A stretch of DNA of 64,000 nt from Kutzneria sp. CA-103260. GTDB lineage: Bacteria; Actinomycetota; Actinomycetes; Mycobacteriales; Pseudonocardiaceae. The stretch lies in assembly GCF_018263855.1 (NCBI RefSeq), contig NZ_CP073318.1:9114001-9178000 (forward strand), in the 5' to 3' direction. The position numbers and the translations under genes were made by a program. Below are positions 17,215 to 26,076 of the stretch, piece after piece (position 1 is the first letter of the stretch; every line of letters starts with the position of its first letter). Below the pieces are notes generated by a model, which was not told where the DNA came from, ran no database searches, and saw only the letters and a program-made list of their open reading frames with translations.

Positions 17215-18051
17215 CTACTTGAGCGCGCCGGTCACCAGATCGAGCCGCCAGTAGCGTTGCAAGGAAAGGAACAGCGCGATCACCGGCAGCACCGACAGCA
17301 GCGTGCCGGTGATCACCAGCGAGTACAGCGAGGCCTCGGCAGCCCCGTGCCGCAGCAGGCTGTACAAGCCGACCGTGAGCGGGAACTTGCTGTCGGAGTT
17401 CACCATCACGAACGGCAGCAGGAAGTTGTTCCAGATGGCGATGAACTGGAGCAGGAACACGGTGATCAGCCCCGGCCCCATCAGCCGCAGGCCGACGGAG
17501 TGGAACAGCTTCCACTCCGAGGCCCCGTCGATCCGGCCGGCCTCCAGCAGCGACTGCGGCACCGAGGACGCGGCGTAGATCCGGCACAGGTAGATGCCGT
17601 ACGGGTTGAACAGCTGCGGCAGCAGCACCCCGAGATAGCTGTCGGTCAGGCCCACATTGGACAGCAGCAGGTACTGCGGGATGGCCAGCACGATCTGCGG
17701 CAGCAGCACGCAGGCCAGGATCACGTTGAACACGACCTTGCGGCCGCGGAACTCGTACAGCGCGATCGCGTAGCCGCAGGCCGCCGACACCAGGGACGCG
17801 GCCACCCCGCCGATCAGGGCGTAGCCGAAGCTGTTCAGCATCCACTGCCAGAAGATGCCGCCCTGGTAGGTGGACAGGTCCACGATGTTCTGCCAGATGC
17901 CGGCCCCGAACGACGGCAGGTAGGTGGCCGTGGAGAACAGGTCCGTCTTGGACTTGGTGGCGGCGATGAGAATCCACAGCGTCGGCACGATGCAGTAGAC
18001 CGCGCCGAGGATGAGGGCCGCGGTCGGGAGGATCCTCAGGCGGGCGGTCAT
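17215..18051 (-). CDS. Carbohydrate ABC transporter permease (MalG type)
   Basis: 278 residues with six predicted membrane helices. The EAA loop, EAGRIDGASEWKLFHSVGLRLMGPG, is the contact site for the ATPase subunit. The C-terminus LQRYWRLDLVTGALK is typical of the family (GAVKG-like). The ATG at 18051 overlaps the stop of the first permease gene (ATGA). With the second permease and the binding lipoprotein it forms an importer of a sugar or oligosaccharide. No ATPase is encoded nearby, so it likely borrows a shared MsiK-type ATPase. Confidence 0.93.
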   Translation of the reverse strand: MTARLRILPTAALILGAVYCIVPTLWILIAATKSKTDLFSTATYLPSFGAGIWQNIVDLSTYQGGIFWQWMLNSFGYALIGGVAASLVSAACGYAIALYEFRGRKVVFNVILACVLLPQIVLAIPQYLLLSNVGLTDSYLGVLLPQLFNPYGIYLCRIYAASSVPQSLLEAGRIDGASEWKLFHSVGLRLMGPGLITVFLLQFIAIWNNFLLPFVMVNSDSKFPLTVGLYSLLRHGAAEASLYSLVITGTLLSVLPVIALFLSLQRYWRLDLVTGALK

Positions 18052-18920
18052 CGGTTCACCCTCGACACTGTTCGGGAGGCCACGAACGACACGGCCAGTG
18101 CGGCGATGACGAACAGCACCGAGGTGGCGGCCGCCTTGTTCACGTCCGAGTTGACGAACGCGTCCTCGTAGATCTTCATCAGTGGCACCCACGTGGAGGA
18201 GACGGCGTTGGACAGCGGCCGCAACGTGTTCGGCTCGTTGAACAGCTGCAGCGAGGCCAGCGCCGTGAACAGCGTGCACATCGCGACGGCCGGCAGCACC
18301 AGCGGCACCTTGATGCGCAACGCCATCCGCAGCTCCGAGCAGCCGTCGATGCGGGCCGCCTCGTACAGCTCGGCCGGCAGCGACCGCAGCGCCGTGAAGA
18401 TGACGATCATGTTGAAGCCGACCGAGCCCCACACCGCCACGTTGGCCACCGAGAAGAACACCGTGGTGGAGCCGAAGAAGTCGATGTGGTCGCCGCCGAT
18501 CGGGCTGGTCGCCGGCAGGTACATGAAGCCCCACATCAGCGAGGCGATCACCCCCGGCACCGCGTACGGCAGGAAGATCGCCAGCCGGGTGCTGCGGGCG
18601 AACCTGACCCGCGGCACGTCCAGCAGCAGCGCGAACAGCAGCGCCAGACCGACCGTGGCCGGGATGAACAGCAGCGCCACCAACAACATCCGCACGATGC
18701 TGGACCACAACTCCGGATCGGCCAGCGCCAAGCCGTAGTTGTCGAGCCCGACGAAGACCAGTTTGCTGCTGCCGCCCCCCAGCAGCCCGCCCACGACCTT
18801 GCGCGCCTGGAAGCTGAGCACGAGGGCGTAGACGCCGGGCGCCACCACAAAAAGCGTGAGCAGCGCGACTGCCGGGGCGACGAGCAGATAGGGCAGCTTG
18901 GCCCGGTTGCGCGCGGCCAT
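18048..18920 (-). CDS. Carbohydrate ABC transporter permease (MalF/UgpA type)
   Basis: 290 residues starting MAARNRAKLPYLLVAPAVALLTLFVVAPGVYAL. The ATG at 18920 shares its last base with the stop of the binding-protein gene (TGATG). Six membrane helices are predicted, and the EAA loop EAARIDGCSELRMALRIKVPLVLPA lies in the second half. Heterodimer partner of the following permease. Confidence 0.93.
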   Translation of the reverse strand: MAARNRAKLPYLLVAPAVALLTLFVVAPGVYALVLSFQARKVVGGLLGGGSSKLVFVGLDNYGLALADPELWSSIVRMLLVALLFIPATVGLALLFALLLDVPRVRFARSTRLAIFLPYAVPGVIASLMWGFMYLPATSPIGGDHIDFFGSTTVFFSVANVAVWGSVGFNMIVIFTALRSLPAELYEAARIDGCSELRMALRIKVPLVLPAVAMCTLFTALASLQLFNEPNTLRPLSNAVSSTWVPLMKIYEDAFVNSDVNKAAATSVLFVIAALAVSFVASRTVSRVNR

Positions 18921-20215
18921 CAGCCGACCGTGAAGCCGAGCTTCTTCATATCGGCCACGGTCGCGTTCTGGATGTCGTCCAGCGCCGTGGCGAACGAGGT
19001 GTTGTTCTGCAACGCCGCCCCGAACTTGTCGGTGTAGCCGCTGAAGGTCACCGTCACGTCCGGACCCCACATGGAGAAGCTGCGCGAGCTCGGCGCCACC
19101 TGCTTGACCAGGTCGTAGAAGTTGGCCTGGTTGGGGAAGAAGGCCGGCGGCGAGGACAGGATCGGCAGCGAGCGCCCGGAGGTGGCCGCCGGGTAGACGT
19201 TGATGTTCTGGATCTGGGCGGTCACCGCCTTGTCGTCGGTGTTCAGCCAGGACGCGAACTGCGCGGCCTGCGCGGCGTGCTTGGAGTCGGTGGTCACGGT
19301 GGTGGCCGAGCCGCCCCAGATGCCGGTGGTCCTGTCACCCGCGGTCCACGCCGGCAGCGGCGCCACCGCCCACTTGCCCTTGGTGTTGGGGGCGATGCCG
19401 CCCAGCTGCGCCGGGGCCCACGCGCCGGAGATCCAGGTGGCGAGCTGGCCCTCGTTCATCTGCTTGTTCCACTGCGGCGAGAACGACGGGTTCTTGGCCA
19501 CGGTGCCGGCGTTGACCAGGCCCTGCCAGTAGTCGGCGACCTTCTTGGCGGCGGCGCTGTTGATGGCCACCTGCCAGGTCTTGTTGTCCTTGGACGACCA
19601 CCAGTCCGCGCCGCCCTGCTGCATCAGGCCGGTGATCCAGCCCGGGTCGGCGGCGTCGAAGTTGGTCATCGCCACCTGCGGGGCCTTGGCGTGCAGCTGC
19701 TGCGCGGTCTGCGTGAACTCGTCCCAGGTGGTCGGCGGCTTGAGGCCGTACTGGTCGAAGATGTCGGTGCGGTAGAACAACATCAGCGGCGCCACGTCCT
19801 GCGGCACGCCGTACACCTTGTCGTCGAACCGGGTCGCCTTGAGCGTGGTGTCGTCGAAGTCCTTGACGGTGTCGCCCGTGTACTGCGTGATGTCGCTGAC
19901 CACACCGCCGGACACCAGCGCCGGCAGCGACTGGTACTCCACCTTGGCGATGTCCGGGCCGTTGCCGGCCTGGTGGGCGGTGATCATCTTGCTGACCAGT
20001 TGGTCGCCGCCGGCCGGATTGGACAGCGTCACGTGGATGTCGGGGTGGGCCTGGTTCCAGATGTCCACCACCTTGTCCATGTTGGGATCCCAGTCCCAGA
20101 AGGTCAGGTTCACCTTGCCGTCGGCGGCCGGCTGGTCGCCCCCGCCGCCGCCACAGCCGGTCACAAGCAGAGCGCCGGCGAGTAACGCGCCGGCGAGTCG
20201 CCACTGACTCCGCAT
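18920..20215 (-). CDS. Sugar ABC transporter substrate-binding lipoprotein
   Basis: 431 residues. Lipoprotein signal peptide with lipobox LLVTGC (Cys21). The mature part is a family 1 extracellular solute-binding protein: NLTFWDWDPNMDKVVDIWN, GNGPDIAKVEYQSLPAL, VYGVPQDVAPLMLFYRTDIF and WISGAWAPAQLGG are typical. Many Trp and Tyr residues fit carbohydrate stacking. The ATG at 20215 has GGAG 8 nt upstream. The identity of the sugar is unknown; the neighbouring ThuA and aldehyde dehydrogenase suggest a trehalose-like or sugar-acid catabolic path. Confidence 0.93.
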   Translation of the reverse strand: MRSQWRLAGALLAGALLVTGCGGGGGDQPAADGKVNLTFWDWDPNMDKVVDIWNQAHPDIHVTLSNPAGGDQLVSKMITAHQAGNGPDIAKVEYQSLPALVSGGVVSDITQYTGDTVKDFDDTTLKATRFDDKVYGVPQDVAPLMLFYRTDIFDQYGLKPPTTWDEFTQTAQQLHAKAPQVAMTNFDAADPGWITGLMQQGGADWWSSKDNKTWQVAINSAAAKKVADYWQGLVNAGTVAKNPSFSPQWNKQMNEGQLATWISGAWAPAQLGGIAPNTKGKWAVAPLPAWTAGDRTTGIWGGSATTVTTDSKHAAQAAQFASWLNTDDKAVTAQIQNINVYPAATSGRSLPILSSPPAFFPNQANFYDLVKQVAPSSRSFSMWGPDVTVTFSGYTDKFGAALQNNTSFATALDDIQNATVADMKKLGFTVG

Positions 20216-20235
20216 AGCCCTGTCTCCGCTCACTC

Positions 20236-20886
20236 TCACTGAACTACCTGTCGGCTCGCCCAGACCAGACCGCGATGGGTCAGCGTGTACACCGCCGGAT
20301 CCCACAGATCCTCGGTGCGGTGCCCGATCGCGGAGAAGAAGATCCTTCCCGCGCCCCAGTTCCTTGTCCATGCCACCGGCATCGTCGCGGGCTGCTCCGG
20401 CGGCCCGAACTCGGTGGTGGCCAGGACCGTGTTCAGCGAATCGCTGAGCATCCAGTACTGCTCGGTGTGCACGGTGAAGTCCGGCAGCCCGGCCACGATC
20501 GGATGGTGGGCCTGCTCCCGGTTGACCCGCACCTCGTAGTCCAGGAACTCCGGCGGGTGGTAGAGGAACATGCCGCCGACCATGCGCAGGTAGTCCGGGC
20601 TGTCCTGGAAGGTCGCCACGATTCCGCCGTGCCAGCCGGCGAATCCGGTGCCGTCGCGGACCGCGGTGACCAGGCCGTCGCACTGCTGCGGGGTCAGTGT
20701 GCCCATGGACCAGCACTGCACGATCAGGTCGGTGGCGCGCAGCCGTTCGGCGTCGGTGTAGACGTCCAGGTCCTCGGCGATGTCCACCTCGAAGCCGGCG
20801 TCGGACAGCCCGGGGATGAACATCTCCGTCGCCTCCACCGGGCTGTGCCCCTCCCAGCCGCCGCGGACGATCAGCGCCCGTTTCAC
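20236..20886 (-). CDS. ThuA domain protein (trehalose-utilisation-like)
   Basis: 216 residues. Glutamine-amidotransferase-like flavodoxin fold of the ThuA family: ALIVRGGWEGHSPVEATEMF, TGFAGWHGGIVATF, FLYHPPEFLDYEVRV, HPIVAGLPDF and GAGRIFFSAIGHRTEDLWDPAV. Family members help convert 3-keto-disaccharides or process trehalose-type sugars; the chemistry is not settled. The GTG start overlaps the aldehyde dehydrogenase stop (GTGA). Its position between dehydrogenase and transporter genes supports sugar catabolism. Confidence 0.9.
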   Translation of the reverse strand: MKRALIVRGGWEGHSPVEATEMFIPGLSDAGFEVDIAEDLDVYTDAERLRATDLIVQCWSMGTLTPQQCDGLVTAVRDGTGFAGWHGGIVATFQDSPDYLRMVGGMFLYHPPEFLDYEVRVNREQAHHPIVAGLPDFTVHTEQYWMLSDSLNTVLATTEFGPPEQPATMPVAWTRNWGAGRIFFSAIGHRTEDLWDPAVYTLTHRGLVWASRQVVQ

Positions 20887-22301
20887 CGGCGAGCCGTCCA
20901 GTCCGGCACGGTCAGCGGGGTCCGCTGCACGCCGATCCACTGGCGCTTGGTGAAGCCGGGCATCTGGTTCTCCGCGCCGTGCCGGGCATGCGCGTCGTTC
21001 ACGTGCACCTCGCCGGCCTGCAACTGCTCGGCCACGTCCATGCCGCGGACGATGTCCTGGGAGAACACGGAGTTCATCAGCATGGGGTAGCCGTTGGTCA
21101 GGGCGACGGCCTCCTGCTCGGTGTCCACCACGGTCACCGGCACCACCGGGCCGAAGATCTCCTCGCTGAACGCCGGCATCTCCGGCGTGACGTCGGTGAG
21201 CACGGTCGGCCGGTAGAACAGGCCGTCGTACTCCGCGCCGGTCAGCACCTTCGCGCCCATGTCGATCGACGGCTGCACGATCTTCTGGTGCACCCGGTCC
21301 CGCTGCCGCTCGCTGATCAGCGGGCCGAGGTCGGTGGCCGGATCCATCGGGTCGCCGACCCGCAGCTTCGAGGCCCGGGCGACCAGGGCCTCCAGGTAGG
21401 CGTCGGCCACCGCGCGCTGCACGATGTGCCGGCTGGCGCTGATGCAGGTCTGGCCCTGGAACTCGTACGAGGCGATCATCGCGCAGGACGCGGCCAGTTC
21501 CACGTCGGCGTCGTCGAGGAGGACAAAAGCGTTGCTGCCGCCCAGTTCCAGCCGGATCGGCCGCAGGTCGACGGCGGCCGCGGCGGCGATCTCCAGGCCC
21601 ACCTCGCGGGAGCCGGTGAAGTCCATCAGGTCCAGGCCGCGGTGCTCGGCCAGGGGCTTGCCGGCGTCCAGGCCGTCGCCGGTGACCACGTTGAACACGC
21701 CGGGCGGGAAGCCGGTCGCGTCGGCCGCCTGGGCCAGCGCGAGGCCGCCGATGAACGGGGTCAGCTCGGCCGGCTTGAGCACGACGGTGTTGCCGAAGGC
21801 CAGCGCCGGCGCGACCGCCCGCATGGCCAGGTTCATCGGGTAGTTCCACGGCGTGATCAGACCGACCACGCCCAGCGGCACCGCCCGGGACAACGAGAGC
21901 TTGCCCGCCTTGTACGGCTGGAGGATGTCGCCGGCGGTCTGGGTGGCCTGCACGGCCGAGATGGCCAGCTGCCGGATGCTGGTGCCGACCTCGTCCTCGG
22001 CCTTGTAGCGGACGCCGCCGGTCTCACGGATGCTCTGCTCGACCAGGTCGTCGTAGTTGGCCTGGAGGTAGTCAGCGAACTTGCGCAGGTAGGCGGCCCG
22101 TTCGGCGCCGGCCAGCGCTGCCCAGGCCGGCTGGGCCGCGCGGGCGGCGGCGACGGCCTTGTCGACGTCGGCGGCCGTGCCCAGGGCGTAGGTCCCGATC
22201 TGGGCGCCGGTGGCCTTCTCGTACACCGGCGCGGTTCTGCCGGACTCCGCCGCGCAGAAGGATCCACCCACGTACAGCCGACCGTCCGCGACTTTATCCA
22301 T
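20883..22301 (-). CDS. NAD(P)-dependent aldehyde dehydrogenase
   Basis: 472 residues, normal family length. Catalytic Asn153 (TPWNYP), Lys176 (LKPAEL), general base Glu252 (ELGGSNAF) and nucleophile Cys286 (FQGQTCISASR) are all present, and the cofactor loop FTGSREVG is intact. It oxidises an aldehyde to an acid; in this operon a sugar-derived aldehyde is likely. First gene of the sugar operon. There is no Shine-Dalgarno before the ATG and the promoter -10 lies only 6 nt upstream, so the mRNA is probably leaderless. Confidence 0.92.
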   Translation of the reverse strand: MDKVADGRLYVGGSFCAAESGRTAPVYEKATGAQIGTYALGTAADVDKAVAAARAAQPAWAALAGAERAAYLRKFADYLQANYDDLVEQSIRETGGVRYKAEDEVGTSIRQLAISAVQATQTAGDILQPYKAGKLSLSRAVPLGVVGLITPWNYPMNLAMRAVAPALAFGNTVVLKPAELTPFIGGLALAQAADATGFPPGVFNVVTGDGLDAGKPLAEHRGLDLMDFTGSREVGLEIAAAAAVDLRPIRLELGGSNAFVLLDDADVELAASCAMIASYEFQGQTCISASRHIVQRAVADAYLEALVARASKLRVGDPMDPATDLGPLISERQRDRVHQKIVQPSIDMGAKVLTGAEYDGLFYRPTVLTDVTPEMPAFSEEIFGPVVPVTVVDTEQEAVALTNGYPMLMNSVFSQDIVRGMDVAEQLQAGEVHVNDAHARHGAENQMPGFTKRQWIGVQRTPLTVPDWTARR

Positions 22302-22307
22302 GTCTTA

Positions 22308-22336
22308 AGGTAAGTCGCGGATGAACGAGGGGTCAA
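22308..22336 (-). promoter_or_regulatory. Promoter of the sugar operon, probably giving a leaderless transcript
   Basis: Reading leftward: TTGACC (22331-22336), a 17 bp spacer, TTACCT (22308-22313), then six bases and the ATG of the aldehyde dehydrogenase. The predicted transcription start would fall on or next to the start codon. Confidence 0.6.
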
Positions 22337-22358
22337 TAGGCTGTTTCGGGGTTTGAGT

Positions 22359-22469
22359 GTCTCCAAGACCCACAAACCCGCCCTGGAATGTCGCTAACGA
22401 CCCCAAACCCGGCAGAGGTTTGGGGTCGTTAGCGACGTGTTCCGAAGGGGGTTTGTAGGTCTTGGAGAC
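22359..22469. repeat. Nested double inverted repeat (cruciform-forming) between ROK and ALDH genes
   Basis: Inner pair: GTCGCTAACGACCCCAAACC at 22390-22409 and its perfect complement at 22417-22436, a 20 bp stem with a 7 nt loop. Outer pair: 21 nt at 22359-22379 pairing with 22449-22469 with one mismatch; both arms contain the core CCAAGACC / GGTCTTGG. The right outer arm begins 5 nt after the ROK stop codon. It could terminate ROK transcription, but two nested perfect stems exceed what a terminator needs and suggest a mobile or repeated palindromic element. Confidence 0.9.
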
Positions 22470-22473
22470 CCAC

Positions 22474-23643
22474 TTACCCGCCGTTGGCCAGGAAGTGGAT
22501 CACCGGCAGTGTGGCGGCGCCCAGCGCGACCGCCTCCGGACCCAGCTGACCCAGCTCGATGCGGGTGCGGTTGTGCAGGTAGCTCAGCGAATGCCGCTTG
22601 GCGGCGTCCAGCACGGCGTCGAGAATGGTGTGCCCGATGGACAGGCTCACCCAGCCCGACAGCACCACGCAGTCCGGGGTGACCAGGTTGATCAGGTTCG
22701 CGATGCCGATGCCCAGGTACTCGGCGGTGGTGGCCAGCGTGTCGGCCGCCGGCCCCGGTCGCTCGGCCCGGTCGGCCAGCTCCCGCATCCGGGCCTCGGT
22801 GTCCTCCGCCATGAACGGCAGGCTGCCCGGCACCGCCAGGTAGCGCTCCAGGATGCCCTCGGCCCCGATGTAGGCCTCAAGACAGCCGCGCGACCCGCAC
22901 CGGCAGGGCAGACCGCCCGCGTGCACGACAGTGTGGCCCCATTCCGTGGTCGTGCTGGAGACGCCCTGGTAGGAGTCGGACTCGACGGCCAGCGCTGCTC
23001 CGACACCCACGCCCAGCAGCGCGATCACCGCCCGGGTCGCGCCGCGCCCCGCGCCCCGCCACATCTCGGCCTGGCCCAGCGTGCGGGCGCAGTTGTCCAC
23101 GTAGAGCGGGGCGCTCACACTGTCGGCCAGCATCTTGGCCAGCGGCACGCCCTTCCAGCCGAAGGTCGGCGCGTGCACCAGGCCGTCGCTCTCCACCGCG
23201 CCCGGCACACCCACGCCGATGCCCATGATGGACACCGGGTTGGCGCTCACCTCGGCGATGCCGGCCAGGATCAGCTCGGCGACGTGCGCCGGCTCCAGGT
23301 TGCCGGCGATCGGGTAGGTCGCGGTGGCCACCGTGTTCAGGGCGCAGTCGAACAGGCCGACCTCGATGTGCGTCTCGCCGATGTCCACGCCGATCACGTG
23401 GCCGTAGTCGCGGCGGACCTGCAGCACCGTGCGCGGCCGGCCGCCGTCGGACTCGGCCGAACCGGCCTCCTCGACCACGCCGTCGGCGATCAGGTCCGAG
23501 ATCACGTTGCTCACCGTCGACGAGCTCAGCCCGGACGAGTCCACCAGTTCGAGCCGACTGCCCCGGCCCTGCAGATACAGTCGCGACAGCAGCGCCGAGC
23601 GGTTGCGTCGACGCAGCTCACGGGTGGTCTGTTTCGCTGCCAC
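22474..23643 (-). CDS. ROK family transcriptional repressor
   Basis: 389 residues from the GTG at 23643. N-terminal winged helix (RRRNRSALLSRLYLQGRGSRLELVDSSGLSSSTVSNVISDLIADG), then the ROK sugar-kinase-like domain: VIGVDIGETHIEVGLFD, MGIGVGVPGAVESDG, EWGHTVVHAGG and the zinc motif CRCGSRGCLEAY. Family repressors respond to sugars or sugar phosphates. It is encoded immediately upstream of the sugar ABC/ALDH operon on the same strand and is its obvious regulator, but the nested hairpin between them suggests separate transcription. Confidence 0.92.
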   Translation of the reverse strand: MAAKQTTRELRRRNRSALLSRLYLQGRGSRLELVDSSGLSSSTVSNVISDLIADGVVEEAGSAESDGGRPRTVLQVRRDYGHVIGVDIGETHIEVGLFDCALNTVATATYPIAGNLEPAHVAELILAGIAEVSANPVSIMGIGVGVPGAVESDGLVHAPTFGWKGVPLAKMLADSVSAPLYVDNCARTLGQAEMWRGAGRGATRAVIALLGVGVGAALAVESDSYQGVSSTTTEWGHTVVHAGGLPCRCGSRGCLEAYIGAEGILERYLAVPGSLPFMAEDTEARMRELADRAERPGPAADTLATTAEYLGIGIANLINLVTPDCVVLSGWVSLSIGHTILDAVLDAAKRHSLSYLHNRTRIELGQLGPEAVALGAATLPVIHFLANGG

Positions 23644-23726
23644 GGACCGATCTTGCCAAACTTCCCGCGGAAAGCGTCCACATCGCACCTGTTGGGCGCA
23701 GTCGCGGGATGCGGGAGAGTGGGCAC

Positions 23727-25937
23727 ATGACGACGCGGGAGCAGATCGGCGAGGGCTTCGGCCACGCCCTGCGCACCCGTCGGGAGGCGCTGGGCTGGTC
23801 GTTGACCGACCTGGCCAACGTCGTGCGCTACGACAAGTCGCTGCTGTCCCGGTTGGAGAACGGCCGCCGCAAACCGACCGAGCAGCATGCACGTGCACTC
23901 GACAGCGCGCTCGGGGCCGAAGGTCAGCTGATCAACCTCGCCCGCCGGGCCCTGCCGCGGTCCCCGGCGCAGCTGCCGGCCGCGCCGGCCCGGTTCGTCG
24001 GTCGGGACGCCGAACTGACCGCGCTCGCCGCCTCGGTGCGGGAGTTCGCCGACACCGGCGGCCCGATCGTGGTGACCATCGACGGCCCGCCCGGCGCCGG
24101 CAAGACCGCCCTGGCGCTGCGGTTCGCCCACTCCATCGCGCACGACTATCCCGGCGGCCAGCTCTACGCCGACCTGCGTGGACACTCCTCCGGCGACCCG
24201 GCCGACCCCAACGACGTGCTGGAGGAGTTCCTGACCTCGCTCGGCGTGGAGTGCGAGAGCCTGCCGGCCCGGCTGGAGCAGCGGGCCAGCCTGCTGCGCT
24301 CGGCCCTGGCCCCGACCCGGACGCTGATCCTGCTGGACAATGCCGCCGACTCCGACCAGCTGCTGCACCTGCTGCCCGGGGCCGGCGAGTGCGCGGTGAT
24401 CGTCACCAGCCGCGACCGGCTGTCCGGGATGGCCATGCGCACCGGGGCCGCCCGTGTCACCGTGTCCGCGATGGACTCGGCCGAGTCGGTGCGGCTGCTC
24501 ACCACCATCATCGGCAACCGGGGCTCGGTGGACTCCGCGCTGCTGGTCGAGCTGGCCCGGCGCTGCGGGCACCTGCCGCTGGCCCTGCGCATCGCCGCCG
24601 AGCGGGTCGCCCTGTCCGAGGTCGCCGACGTGGTCGAGGAGCTGGACGACTCCCGGCTGGACGCCCTGGACGTCGCCGACGCCATGCCGGTGCGGACCAT
24701 CATCTCGTGGTCGTACGGGCGGCTGGACGCCGGCAGCGCCCGCATGTTCCGCCTCCTGGGCCTGCATCGGGGGCCTTATCTCAGCGTCGCCGCCGCTGCC
24801 GCGCTGGCCGGGATCCGGGTCGGCGCCGCCCGGCGGTTCCTCGACCGGCTCGCCGGCGCCCACCTCATCCACAACCCCCGGCGCGGGCACTGGCGGTTCC
24901 ACGACCTGGTCGCCGACTACGCCGCCGAGCTGGCTTCGGCGGATCCGGAGGCGTCTGCTGCGGCCGCCCGGTTGGCCAGCTGGTACCTGCACGGCTACTC
25001 GCGGGCCGGCAAGGCCCTCGCGCCGTACCGGGACAACCCGCTTCAGGTCGCCGCCCTGCTGCCCGACGTGGAACCGGCCTCGTTCACGTCCGAACAGGAC
25101 GCCATCACCTGGTGCCGGGCCGAGCTCCCCAACGTGCTGCCCGTGCTGCGGCTGGCCCTTCGGCACGGGAACCGTGAGGCCGCCTGGCACCTGCCCCTGG
25201 AGCTGTGGAGCTACCTGCTGCTGGCCAAGCCCTGGGGCGTGTGGATCGCCAGCCACCAGCTCGCCCTCTCGGCTTCTTTCGGCGACGACTACGCCCACGG
25301 CTGGGTCGCCACCAACCTCGCCGAGGGCTATCGGCGCATGGGCGACCGCAACCGGGCCGGCGACTACTACGCCATGGGCCGCGAGCTCCGGGAACGCTGC
25401 GGCGATCGCCCCGGCCTGGCCTGGTCCCTGGCCGGCTCCGCCCTACTGGCCATCGATCTCGGCGAGATCGCCCAGGCCAAGGACTTCTCGGAGGCCGCCG
25501 TGGGCCTGTTCGCCGAGACCGACAACTCCGAGGGCCGGGCCCTGCTGCTCGGCGTCCTCGGCGACATGCAGGACGCCCTCTGCGATCACCGCGCCGCACT
25601 CGACGTCTTCACCGAGGCCGTCGAGCTCATGACCGAGCTGGGCAGCCTCCAGGGCGTCGCCCAGATGCTCACCCGCTCCGCCGAGGTGCGCCGCTCTCTC
25701 GGCGACCACGACGCCGCCCTCACCGACTTCGTCGCCGCCGCCAACGCCGCCCGCCAGGCCGGCGACTCCGTCGCCGAGGTCTCCGCCCTCAGCTCCTACG
25801 CCCACCTGCTCGTCACCGTCGGCCGCCCCGACGAGGCCCGCCAGGCCTACCACCAGGCCCTGGTCATCCTCGAATCCCGCGGCGAGGACGAGGACACCCA
25901 AGCCGCCGACATCCGCACCCGCCTGACCACCCTCTAA
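23727..25937 (+). CDS. HTH-NB-ARC-TPR (STAND) transcriptional regulator
   Basis: 736 residues from the ATG at 23727 (GGGAG upstream; an ATG at 23709 is also in frame). N-terminal XRE-type helix-turn-helix at about 9-65 (WSLTDLANVVRYDKSLLSRLENG). NB-ARC NTPase: Walker A GPPGAGKTA at 120-128, Walker B-like RTLILLDNAAD, then ARC helices (GHLPLALRIAAERV). The C-terminal half holds TPR-like helical repeats. Such proteins act as signal-dependent switches of secondary metabolism or differentiation. Divergent from the ROK gene over 83 bp. No target is visible. Confidence 0.9.
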   Translation: MTTREQIGEGFGHALRTRREALGWSLTDLANVVRYDKSLLSRLENGRRKPTEQHARALDSALGAEGQLINLARRALPRSPAQLPAAPARFVGRDAELTALAASVREFADTGGPIVVTIDGPPGAGKTALALRFAHSIAHDYPGGQLYADLRGHSSGDPADPNDVLEEFLTSLGVECESLPARLEQRASLLRSALAPTRTLILLDNAADSDQLLHLLPGAGECAVIVTSRDRLSGMAMRTGAARVTVSAMDSAESVRLLTTIIGNRGSVDSALLVELARRCGHLPLALRIAAERVALSEVADVVEELDDSRLDALDVADAMPVRTIISWSYGRLDAGSARMFRLLGLHRGPYLSVAAAAALAGIRVGAARRFLDRLAGAHLIHNPRRGHWRFHDLVADYAAELASADPEASAAAARLASWYLHGYSRAGKALAPYRDNPLQVAALLPDVEPASFTSEQDAITWCRAELPNVLPVLRLALRHGNREAAWHLPLELWSYLLLAKPWGVWIASHQLALSASFGDDYAHGWVATNLAEGYRRMGDRNRAGDYYAMGRELRERCGDRPGLAWSLAGSALLAIDLGEIAQAKDFSEAAVGLFAETDNSEGRALLLGVLGDMQDALCDHRAALDVFTEAVELMTELGSLQGVAQMLTRSAEVRRSLGDHDAALTDFVAAANAARQAGDSVAEVSALSSYAHLLVTVGRPDEARQAYHQALVILESRGEDEDTQAADIRTRLTTL

Positions 25938-26001
25938 CCCCCGCGAGTCCCGCTCTCAGGCAACCGAATGTCGAGTTCCGGCACACGGTACCCGCCAATT
26001 C

Positions 26002-26054
26002 GCCACATGCGCTTCCCACTTGCGCCCTGATGCCAAGTGGGAAGCGCAGGTGGC
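26002..26054. terminator. Long hairpin terminator between convergent STAND and recD genes
   Basis: Arms of 21 nt at 26002-26022 and 26034-26054 pair with a single mismatch (core GCGCTTCCCACTTG), with an 11 nt loop; the stem can be extended outward by a few pairs. It sits between the stops of the two convergent genes. There is no clear T-run, as is common in high-GC bacteria. Confidence 0.8.
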
Positions 26055-26076
26055 AAATGCGGGGCGGAGCGCTGGG

